Below, one piece after another: positions 23,090-33,333 of a stretch of DNA of 64,000 nt (position 1 is its first letter; every line of letters starts with the position of its first letter). The translations under genes and the position numbers were made by a program. Under the pieces are notes generated by a model. That model saw only the letters and a list, made by a program, of their open reading frames with translations, ran no database searches and was not told where the DNA came from. The stretch is taken from NCBI GenBank assembly GCA_002633005.1, contig NMRA01000386.1, positions 366,393 to 430,392 on the forward strand, written 5' to 3'. Origin of the DNA: Phoronis australis (Eukaryota; Phoronida; Phoronidae).

Positions 23090-23950
23090 CTATACTCGTC
23101 TCAGGTTTATGATATGGGCAAAACCTTTTGGAAATTTTGCTTCCAAGAGGTTTTGCCCATGTCATAAACCTGGGAAGAATGGAGGATTTGCTTTCTCACA
23201 TGAACCGTAAAAACGATCTTTTTAACCGAAAAACTCGACTTGTCTAAAACTTTCAACCACATATGACATCTGCACCATGTTAAGTAAACTCACTTTTGAT
23301 TAATAGTTTTATTTTAAATTGAACAATTGTAAATTGCATTCAGCTTTCGTAACAAATGTTCATTCAAGTTAGAATCTAATAAATAATCTTTGAAGTTGTA
23401 ATATTAAAACTATACAAATGTTTATAAATAACAGTCAGCAGGGCTTCTCCGCCCGTGAGCACTGAACTGACCTTGACTGAGACAACACATGAGCTAGGCA
23501 GCCTCACTGCGTTTCTTGAGTTGGGGTTCGTCTTCGTTTGAATAAACGTGGATATGGAATTTGTCCCCGAAGATGGGTCCGTTTAAGAAGTTAGTGGCAT
23601 TATCTTTCCGACTGGCAGTACGTACAGTTGCGACACCCGATTTGTCAGTCACAACCCATGTGCGGCGTAGCCGCCTATGGTATTGTTTGTTTGGCGCGCG
23701 TTTGGCAGACGTATTTGGCAGACGATAAAATGTAAAGCGCATGGATTTCTACTTTGCACTACGTTGTGATTCGCCTATCTAACATCAAAAAATACGTCGA
23801 ACTCGGTGTTATTAACCAGTCGTGTCGTAACACATTCCAGGTGATGTGAGAAATCGCAAATACATACACAAAAGGTACAAAGAGTGGTGTAGATGAAGTA
23901 ATATACCACGAGACATTATTCCGTGTATCGACCAAGACTGAAGGTCGAGG
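23090..23950. repeat. Dispersed repeat unit 1 with long hairpin
   Basis: The unit starts with a near-perfect hairpin (arms 23102-23133 and 23141-23172; core caggtttatga.atgggcaaaa). It continues with text also found at 24390-25190: taatagttttattttaaa, gaacgtggatatg, gtacgtacagtt and ccagtcgtgtcgta. Its right end (23866-23946) recurs at 50371-50451 (acattactccgcgtatcgac against acattattccgtgtatcgac). It is therefore a dispersed, partly duplicated element family. Confidence 0.65.
23494..23742 (-). CDS. Small unrecognised ORF (82 aa) inside repeat unit 1
   Basis: The ORF runs from an ATG after gtagaaatcc to a stop. It is basic at the start (MRFTFYRLPN...RRLRRTW), then has TVRTASRKDNATNFLNGP, GDKFHIHVYSNEDEPQLKKR and a short tail. 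The beta-strand-like and charged text looks protein-like, but no family is recognised. An AATAAA on minus lies about 180 bases downstream. The corresponding place in repeat unit 2 has ATA instead of ATG and lost frames, which argues for a repeat-borne or decayed gene. Confidence 0.3.
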   Translation of the reverse strand: MRFTFYRLPNTSAKRAPNKQYHRRLRRTWVVTDKSGVATVRTASRKDNATNFLNGPIFGDKFHIHVYSNEDEPQLKKRSEAA

Positions 23951-24389
23951 TTGACAAGCGGAATAATGTCGCATACGCTTCGAATTCTTATGTTTCTTTC
24001 ATCTTTTCGGCAGATTTTTTAATACTTCAAACAGACTGTTCATGTAGCGGATCACATCTTATATGTATGTACTTGCGCGTTATGTTACAAAGTTTTCTCT
24101 AGTAAAAGAATGAGTAGCAAATGAAACGATTTATTACGTGAAGAAGAGATAATGATATGAAAACAACGATAATTGTAAGTTGAACGTCTGACAATTCCTG
24201 AAAATAATTAAATAACATTAAAGAAATTAGAAACGGCATTGGAAATAGTGGCGATGAGCCCAGTTGCACACGAAACAATGTTTTGGATGTAAAGCCAATA
24301 CAGTGGAAAATGAGAGTAAACACAAAATGTCAGGTAACATCTAGAAAGGATAATAGAATTTATACAAAAATCCGACATATAATTAATAG

Positions 24390-25190
24390 ACAATCCTACA
24401 CGAGTCTCAGGTTTATGACATGGGCAACAATTCTTGTAAATTTTGTCAAAATCCCGAGGCTTGTCGAGGGATTTTGACGAAATTTCCAAGAGGTTTCGCC
24501 CATGTCATCAACCTCAGACGAGGGTAGGATTTGTTTTCTGACATCAACAGTAACAACAATCTTTTTTCCCTAAAGCTCGACAAGTCCCTAACTTACAACC
24601 ACATGACGCAACTTTTTTAAAAACACGCTTGCGCAATGTAAAGTAAACTCAGATACTTTTTGTTAATAGTTTTATTTTAAACCGAACAATTTTAAATTGC
24701 ATCCAGCTTTCTTGAAAACTATTCATGTTTGAGTCTAATAAATAGTCTTTAAAGTTGTAATATTACACTTTAAAAAATGTTCAAAAATAACAATCAGCAA
24801 GGCTTACCCGCGCGTTAGTGCTGAATTGACCTTGAGATAGCACAGTCTCACTGTTTCTTGTGTTGAGGGTTCGTCCCCGTTTGAATGAACGTGGATATGA
24901 AATTCGCTGCTGAAGGTGGGTTCGTTTATGAAGTTGTTTTTATGTCCTTCCAACTACATGTAGGAGTACGTACAGTTACGACACTCGATTTGCAATCATA
25001 ATCATGTCACCTTCACGGAACTTCGGCATTGTTTGGTTGGTGCGCGTTTAGTGCTTTGCAGACGATAAAATGCAAGGCGTATGGATTTCTACTTTGCACT
25101 ACTTTGTGTTTTGCCCATGTATTATCAAAAAATTACGCACTCGGTGATATTAACCAGTCGTGTCGTACGACATTCCAGGTCATGTGAGAA
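24390..25190. repeat. Dispersed repeat unit 2 with nested hairpin
   Basis: Diverged copy of unit 1. It begins with inverted arms 24395-24425 and 24498-24528 (gtttatgacatgggc against gcccatgtcatcaac), with a second nested inverted pair around tttgtcaaaatccc. The later part matches unit 1 block by block, including the place of its small ORF, which here lacks the start codon and is frameshifted. Confidence 0.65.
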
Positions 25191-26228
25191 AACAAACATC
25201 ACAGCATACATTTCAGTATGTGATAGTGATTTATTATCCCAGAGATCACTTACGGCATTGTGATGGTAGACTTTCATTAGACGAATCATGAAAGTTATGT
25301 GGACCGAGCTCAAAGAAGTTTGAACAATTTCAATATTTTAATCAACAGGTGAACGCCGTCCACTGGGACAGACAAACAAAAAACAAATGCAAAGGTGATT
25401 TGTCAACACATCGTGATCGAACATTTGTTTCCAAATCAAACCGAAAAGATGATAAATCATCAAGTCGAACAAGTGTACAAGGAGTTTCTCATTCTCACGA
25501 GAGTATACAAGGTTTCTTTAACGGATGCCGGGTACTTAAACGGCCCAATCAAACTGCTGGAAAACACAAGTAAAGTAATTGCAATATTCAAACACAGCAG
25601 GCCTGTCGTAAGCTTGTAAGATGACAGACTCTGAATGCTTTCTAAGATTCTGCTCTTTTTCACAAGAAGCGGCGGCAACAGACATTAGGTGCGCCCAAGG
25701 CAAATTTATCTGGAAAGTGCCTAAATGACACGGAGAACTGCCTAGCAGAGATATGTCGACTCCACCGGATGAAGTTTCCGAGCAGATCAATTGTTATCTC
25801 TCAGTCAAATAGTGACGTACTGGAGAATAACTTTTGCCAAGCACGAAATTTCAAGGGCGCAAACCCGTCATATTGTCCATTCAGTCGTTCTCGGACAAAC
25901 GTCCTTGAGTTTCGCCAAGAAATCAAACGCGGGTCTGAGGGCTGCGAAACCGAATTACGTATGCATGCCAAAGAGGGTCATATTTGGGAAGAAGAAAATG
26001 GTCTAGCGAAATCCGATTGGACGGCCACTGGCGGCCATTATTGTTTCATGGACCGTAGTGACGTCTAGTGAAGACAGGAATATGGCTGATACTCGTGGTC
26101 ATTGGGTACCGAGACAAGACATTTTATCTGATCATGTCGCTCATATAGCTTTCCCATAGTTAATACTTCTTAGGGTGGTGCTGCGTCAAGTAAGTGCAAA
26201 ACAAGACAAAACGGCTGCAGTCCCTAAA

Positions 26229-27718
26229 AAGAGGAATCTGCGCTGCTTACGGCTGCAACATGTCAGCTGAAAAATCGGGACTTTTTTCGCTTCCGCACTG
26301 ATATAAACAGGTGATACATAAGAGTGATACAAAGAATTCTTTTTGAGAATATGTTGCTAGTCAACCAGTGATGTTGGCAGAGTAATTTAAACTTGTCTTA
26401 CCTTTAAGTTCAAGGTTTTATTTGATTAAAAAGAAAAATAATGTAATCAGATACATGGGTACTTGATTTGAGAGGAACTAGAGTTACTCCCACTGAATCG
26501 GTAGTAACTGGTTTTCATATAAATGTTGAGTCAGGGAGCCACCTATCAAACAGTAAATGGAATTGTCCTGTATGGGTTGCATGACTTTGGGCCTACTGAT
26601 AATTGATGCTTCTATTCAGCGGTTGGATCTAAACTGTACTTTCTTTCATTTCTTCAATTCCCTTCTGTCTTTATACATCCAGATCCAAGACATGGGTGAT
26701 ACACAGCAAACGTGAGGGGCCTCCTAAGGAGAAATGCTATTTACTTAAACATCAATTATCGTATGTGTCTGACTGCCGTCCAAATGTTGACAACAGATTT
26801 GTTGGCCGAGTGCGATTTTAAGTACTTGATGGCAGACAGGATCAATCAAGACTGTATTGAGAATCTCTTTGCTTAAGTACGTGTCAAAGGGGGACATCGT
26901 TTCAACCCGTCAGCCAGTCTGCATACAGAGCACTGTCCATAAACATGCTGGTGGCTCCAGTGAAAGGTTCGAATTGTGTCCAGGATGGTTATCATCTCCT
27001 GGTTTCTTTGCATGAAGTCATCTTCCAACCTCTGACAGCCACCGATTCAAGTGAGGGAAGTGAAGTTGGGAACAAAGTCAGTTCTACAAAGAGGAAAGCT
27101 CATGACCGTGTACCACTGTGGAAAATGTGTCCAAGCGCTTGAAGGCCACAGGCATTGATTTAATCTACAGGAAAGCTGACATAGACTTGAAGAATCAAGC
27201 AAAACCTGGCTGTAGACACTCCCCCCCTGCTCGATACGGCAGATGACTTTTCTCTTTCATCATCAGTGACGAATGTCATCAGTTACATCGGTGGCTACAT
27301 AGTGAACAAACTGGCCTTTGAAGTCAGATGTCAGCCATGTTTGGAGAAACTGGCCAAAGAATGCAAGTCTGTTGAGGAGGAGGAACTAATGATTCACATT
27401 AAGGCATACACCAGAGATGCATTTGGCTCTCTTCATGTTCCGTCCCGTTCACTGTTGAATTATACCCCCAAACGAGTCGAAAAACTGTTTCAGAAGCATG
27501 TTGAGGCGGTGCTGGTGTTAGAAAAGGGGGTAATGAGTGAGCTCACAAAGTTAGTCTGGTCAACACTTCCTCAGCTCAGGCTGTGTGCGGGGCATCAAGA
27601 GGAAGCTGATACAGTCCTTAAATGTTACTTGAAAAGTAGGTTACACTACTACTTCAAGTTCCAGACAACATCTTTGAACTCCAAAAAGGCAAGAGCAGGA
27701 AGGCTTAAGTTTTGAGAC
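26229..27718 (+). mobile_element. P-element / THAP9-like transposase relic
   Basis: Three separated protein blocks occur in the right order on plus. RGICAAYGCNMSAEKSGLFS at 26230-26301 resembles the C-x4-C start of a THAP DNA-binding domain. LMADRINQDCIENLFA, a stop, then VRVKGGHRFNP at 26760-26915 matches the F(S/T)QDxLExxF...RxxGGxNxNP signature of P-type transposases. ISYIGGYIVNKL...CQPCLEKLA at 27226-27715 matches the YIAGYxVxKL...CxxC C-terminal block. Stops and frameshifts between the blocks show it is inactive. The family cuts and pastes with a THAP domain for end recognition (established for Drosophila P and THAP9). The termini were not located. Confidence 0.78.
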
Positions 27719-28228
27719 ATGAGTAACTGTTATAGGCCATGAGAATAGTTACATGTGTTTAGTTCTATTATATGGTAGCACCACGGAACGAATGGAGATC
27801 ATTGATTGGAAAGCTTCGTCGTCCTTACCCTGAAGCTTGTCATTTTGACTAGCGGTCCATGGGACTTTAAACCTGTTGTATACTCGTTTATGTATTTATA
27901 TTAGATGATAGTAATGAACATCCCAGTTTACGGTGTACTGCAGTAGTTGGCACATTGTGTTGCGATTGTTAACAATTCAATGATCAGCCCTGGTTATTTT
28001 GTCTAATGTACACGTATACTCAATTAGAGCTTGCCCGTGTGGTAATATTCAACAAAATTTGGAAACAACTGCAGCATTTTTGCTTGAGCGCCCACAAGAT
28101 ATTCCTTGTTTGCTTCTTTACAGATTTCGATGAAACTTCGCGCTAAGGTTTATGGCTGAGATGCAGCAGCACCACACGAGCTTGGAACTAATTTAAATGC
28201 AGCGCCTCCCCATTTTCAACAAAACAGT

Positions 28229-29163
28229 TTAAGAGTAAAGTTATTGTCAAAATAGCTTAACAGTGTTCATGAAATATGACGCAGGGTTATACGGCAGAGA
28301 TACATTGGTATTGTAGTGCGAATCTGAAGTTCATTTGCCATAACAGCGATGCTTTTGGGCATTTTTCGAACTAAACGGCTAAAAACTCGAAGACAATAAC
28401 AGAATACACTCTGCTACCGTATTGGGCAAATAACCAAACGACAAGCTTTTGCCACTTCCCGTAACGTCACAGTTAAGTCTCACATAATCCCGCGTTATTG
28501 TTATAAACTCGCAAAAGGCCTATTGACCTATCGCCAGGATTATGACGGACGGCTTAATTGACCAATCAGAACGCAGCATTCTTGGCACACCTTCGTCTGC
28601 GTTTCCAAGCCGCCATTTTACCCGACAAACCACACGCAGTCGAGTAAAACTTACTTTAGTCTATAGCTCAAGAAATTGTCCGCTAAGAATGGGAAAACGG
28701 TGTTGATATGACGTGTGTAGCACCGACAGACGTTATGCTGCTCCAGAATAATATCCCGTCATTTTTTGGCATGTCCTAAGCCGAAAAATGATGTTGAAAA
28801 GCGTAAGCTATGGATCAAACTGTACGGCCACACGAGCAGCTGAACTTAGCGATGTTGCTTGATAACTCGAGGGCTATAATAAACACAAATATATTAGTTC
28901 CAAGATACGCACTTTTCAGCTTGGTTGCTATGGTGCAGAGCTATCTCAGATTTTGACTCCCGAATTGGCTACGTCTGGCCGCCTTTGTTTCGGCACCTGC
29001 TGGATCTCAGCACATAGCGGTAGTCCCCGGAAATTGTTGTTTTCAAGGACATTTTTATTTTATGTTTTTTTTTTNACATTTTAAGAGTAAAATTATTGTC
29101 AAAATAGCTTAACAGTGTTCATGAAATATGACGCAGGGTTATACGGCAGAGATACATTGGTAC
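28229..29163. repeat. Sequence repeated either side of n 29074
   Basis: The text ttaagagtaaagttattgtc and what follows at 28229-28310 recurs at about 29080-29162 with one or two substitutions, starting a few bases after the n. The right contig opens with the copy. This points to mis-scaffolding, an allelic contig or a short local duplication. Confidence 0.7.
28518..28637 (-). repeat. Dispersed repeat, copy inverted relative to 48750-48866
   Basis: Shares gacctatcgccaggatt, gacggcttaa, cattctt.gacacacctt, gtttccaagc and gccattttaccc with the reverse complement of 48750-48866 (roughly 80% by eye). Related gataggtca and cggagctt pieces occur at 30860-30895 and 48685-48715. Probably part of a non-autonomous transposon. 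Confidence 0.6.
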
Positions 29164-31344
29164 TACTTGATTTTCGTAGTTTTAACTTTATTTATTTTCT
29201 ATTGTGGTATGAACATTTTTAATTGTGAGGCAGGTAACCTACTTTATAATTTGCTATAGAAGTGTTGAAGGAAATGCTCCTTTAAATGCATTTTAGCCCC
29301 ACATTGGTGGGTACTTGGTAGACTATGTCTACTAAAACCTGTTACACTCACTACAATGCCATTAGTTTCGACTTTTGTTTGAAACCGGTCTTAAAACAAT
29401 ACGGGAAATAAGGTATCCATATGTTATTTACGTCCATAGTATTCATTTTACACGCCGACGTGCATTTAGGCCTTATTATGCCTTTAACAATTGGCCAATA
29501 GTTGAGTTAATAATATATGACTTGACAATTTGAAATTTTGTGTAAGATTGAAAAGGTGTGCCCACACATACCATGACAACTACCTACATGTATCATTAGC
29601 CAGTTAGTAGATATGCGACGCAAAATCATGGACTTAAGTTTCTGGTCAAATTTCGGAACGTAGTGTACTGTGTGCAAGCATCTAAACCGTATATTCTCTC
29701 GAAGATAAGAGCCAAGGCGTAACGTTGGGATATAATTAGCGCGCCCGCAGTTGCCCATTTTTCCCGCCACGTTCGACATAATCCGTCTGCTGTCCGTTAT
29801 TTCCCATACTCTCAACTTTGTAGCTGTTTCTGTCTAACTGCTCACTGCACAATAGCTCACTTGCGAGTTTCTCGCTAGTCACTGTGACGTCACCGGAAAG
29901 GGGGCAAAACCCGCCATATTGCTCTTGTTTTGACCCGAGTCTTTGCTACACACGCTAAAACTTACTGGAGTTCTTATGGTGAATTTTACGCTTAAAACGT
30001 TAAAACAACTTAAGATATGGTAGATGGGTCGTGGAACAACTGTGAATAGACGAAGAAAATGTGACCTTGTTATGTTGTGCGAAGCTGTGAATGGACTGAA
30101 ATTGGAACTTAACCCGCTCTAGGCCTGAATGGCGCAGGCATACAGGGGCGATAGTGTATCCCCATAAAAAGATATTCACTTCAAAATACAGCAAATAAAA
30201 TCAAATGAAACATGCATATGTGCACATGAAGTTATAATTAACACATACCCTGANGCCTAGACCTACCGGAGGACGAGATGAGTGTGTACCTGAGCTATGA
30301 ACCTGAATTTTTTTATCAAAATATTTCGTTACAAGATTAGAAAAGCTATCGAGTCGATCTAATCAGAGACTATAGTGCATGTGTTGTCTGTAATCTATGA
30401 CCTACTTTACTCCAGGAGTCCCACCAGTTGTGACCTACTTTTCATTTGGCGAAATTTAGCAGACAGAATAAAAATATCGGTGAATCTTCACTGATTTTAT
30501 TCGAAAGATCATGATATCTATGGAATCGCAAGGATTATTCGACTTTAAGGTACATACCCAGCTTTACAAGAATATATCGTATCCGTGGCTTTGTCATTTG
30601 TCAGGTGAAGGTGGCCCCGAGGCCGAGGGGTTCTTCGGATTTTCGCTGGCTCCTCGAGCACTTATTTTTTATCGTCACCTTTACAAATTCCCATATCATG
30701 AACGTACGATTCACTGTTGAAAAGCATCGCCTCTTGTCTCTGCCGACGCGTTTTCAAATAGTGCAAAAACACTCATCGATTCCACCAGGAACGTCGTTTA
30801 GCGACAGGTGTATTTGCCTCTGACATCTCGTTCGAATGTCGGGTATCACGTGACTTTTCACATAGGGGCGGAGCTTGCGATAGGTCAATTTTAAAGCTAA
30901 ACATGCAATTGGTTGTCGGATCCCTACTGCAGTGCAGCGTAGCGATATCTACGATGAAGCTTTAGGCTAAAGATAGGACGGTGGAATGTTAGTCGGGTCT
31001 AGTGCGAAAGGAGACAATTTGGTACGGTAGGTTATCACACTGATCTAAAATGTTAATTTCAACCGCAAACTACTCCAGAGGCGGATCTACAGGGGGGTTC
31101 AGGGGGTCCAACCCCCTCCCCTCGGGACAGGAACAATAATAAAAATTGAAAAAAAACTTCGCCAGAAAAACGAAATTGGCTACTAAAAACCACAAAAAAT
31201 CTTACACGAGAGGAGGGAAACCCTGTCCCCACCTTCTCCTCCTACACGCCTCGGATTCGCTCGAATCCTAACCCCCCTCCCTCTTACTGAAAACGTAGAT
31301 CTGCCACTGTACTCCGAACTAACTCAGATAAGAAAGCAGCTTAA

Positions 31345-31890
31345 GACTTCATTTTTGTGACTTGAAAATAATTATTTTTGAATCTTTCAAGACGAGATGG
31401 GCTCCGCTAGAAAGACGTGGTATTACGACTTCATGAAGAGGCACCCGAACTCTTGCTTCGCCAGGCCCAAGCAACCTCAACGGCACGTGTTGGAAAGAAA
31501 GTGTAAATGACAACTTTGACAAAGAAGAGTCACTCATTGACAGGAACAAGTTTACGTTTACCCACATATATAACATGGATGAACGTGGAATAGCAACAGT
31601 TCAGATATGTGGGAAAGAAGTTGGAAGACGTGGTAAAGAATAGTTTGGTAGGGGAAATGGATTTTGTTCAGTGCTATCTGACGTACCCCGGAGCGCAAAA
31701 TTTACGTGGTTTTTAAATGTTCTTGAATATGGGAACCACTTTGTGAAATACAACAGCAATGGAGATCATTCCAGTCAAAAAGAGGCCCACTGTGTGAGAA
31801 TACTCGCAAGTCAACATGTTTCACTGAATATTTCAAATGGAAGTCCATTTGAAAAAATCTCCGATGGAAAAAGAAAAAGACCTTAAAAAG
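31345..31890 (+). mobile_element. Pogo/Tigger-like transposase relic, central part
   Basis: The plus-strand translation gives TWYYDFMKRHPNSCFARP, a frameshift, then DNFDKEESLIDRNKFTFTHI and YNMDERGIATVQICGKEVGR before a stop, then a decayed HFVKY-like segment. This matches the W-x2-F-x-RHP helix-turn-helix end and the IxNxDETGxxTVQ catalytic block of DDE_1 (pogo/Tigger/Jerky) transposases. The catalytic motif reads DERG where DETG is expected. Several stops make it a dead copy. It is a different region of the family from the relic at 18535-18890. Confidence 0.7.
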
Positions 31891-31899
31891 ACCCTGGAA

Positions 31900-32940
31900 A
31901 AAGTCTGGAAGTGAAGAAAACAAAGCAGAATGACAACAGCTGATATTGCCCTCTCTCGAAAGAAAGGTTCCTCGTTTTGATTGCGGGACATGGATCCATG
32001 AAACGCGAGCGGGTGGAATTATCCCCCGATTCCAATGTGATCACTGTGGAAGTTTCTTAAGACAGTTGAATTAAGATATCCTTCATTTCTTATAAGTTGA
32101 ATCCGAGTGTGCTGAAGCATCTCTTGGTCTACGATTCCATTCTGATTTACATTAAAGGTGTCAAAAGGACAGCGCTTTTAGTTTGAATAAGTTGAGGAAG
32201 GGAACAAATTCTAAATGTCAATACTCACTACTTTAAAATTAAGAGAGGCTTAGAACGCGATAAACAGACTAAATTGCAATATCCAAAATGGTTCTCTGCC
32301 ATTCAACCTGCTCACCAGGTATTTTTAGGGTCTGAATGTAAAGATTTTTAATTTCTGTTGATATCAAAGGATTTTCTTTAAGTTTCAAATTTCAAAAAAC
32401 GACCTGTTAACTGCTTGCCCCTTTCGTCGACTTTTCGATAAGGCAAAGCACGTCTCCTATGACGGATGTTGCACATTTCCCCTTTCTGGAAAATGTGACC
32501 TTTGACCTCAAGCAACATGAAGCAACTGACTCGGAGCTCATGCGAGCATCAATTATAAATGGGAGGAAGATTAGAAAATGGCAACCACAGAGTTTTTCCT
32601 TCTCACGTATTTCAAAAATCGTGTATTTTGAGATTTTCTCCGGAAATTTCCTCACAGGGAGCGTGAATTACTCTGTACTAGAGGTTGCGAGATATTACCT
32701 TGGCCGTGGACTGTTCAAAAGATATCTTTGACGAGCTTTCGCGTTCCATGGCCTCTTTTAAAGAGTTGATTTTAAGATAAAAACATTTCTAGTTATTGTT
32801 CTGTCAGGTAACTAAGTGTTTAATTAATTCCAGTTGCAATGTTTTACATCAAATTTTTGATGACGTTTTCTTTTTGAACACGTGGTAACTTTTATTGCAC
32901 CTCTGGTGTAATAAAAATACCATTTGGTCCAATTTAAGGG
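31900..32940. other. No gene seen
   Basis: A+T-rich sequence between the transposase relic and the 3' side of ZNF-B. A plus-strand open frame at 32459-32731 has no recognisable domain. Confidence 0.4.
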
Positions 32941-32947
32941 ACCAGTC

Positions 32948-32955
32948 TTTTATTG
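32948..32955 (-). terminator. Candidate polyadenylation signal of ZNF-B
   Basis: cttttatt on plus gives AATAAAAG on minus, about 380 bases past the ZNF-B stop. Another TTTATT lies about 60 bases further on. The choice between them is not decidable from sequence. Confidence 0.35.
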
Positions 32956-33333
32956 AACTTTTTTGAAATTAAGTTTTCGCAATGACGTCATAATTATAAA
33001 GTTTTTGAAAGGAAGGAGTAACTGTTATCAAAGAAGATCATTTTCCATAATTTCCACTAAAAAAGTTACATTTGCCGCTCCAGGGGCATTTGGTTTATCC
33101 CCAGGCAAAGTGAGGGTCCAATACAGCTCATTCTCCTCCTAAATGGACAGAGATCAGGCCAATTCATAGGGTATGCGACGGTGCGAACGAAACACAAAAA
33201 TAGATTTTTAAACCTACCGGTGTTTACCTACGGAAATTTGCACCTTTATGCTCCGAGCAGAAGAACTGTGCCACAACTAAGGTTAAAGTTATCAAGCTTT
33301 CTAGATTCCAGAACATTGGGCACTGATTTCAAC

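Larger units (their letters stand above)
27720..31330. other. Repeat-bearing intergenic sequence, no gene seen
   Basis: Contains a copy of an 82-bp segment at 28229-28310 repeated at about 29080-29162 across the n at 29074. It also holds a dispersed repeat at 28518-28637, the single n at 30253, and a G/C-run insertion at 31079-31130 (ggcggatcta...ggggggttcaggggg). No open frame shows a known domain. Confidence 0.45.

Noticed and set aside
25349-26068. Possible N-terminal coding part of the P-like element
   Set aside because: Several short frames overlap but none shows a recognisable THAP or transposase block; left unassigned.
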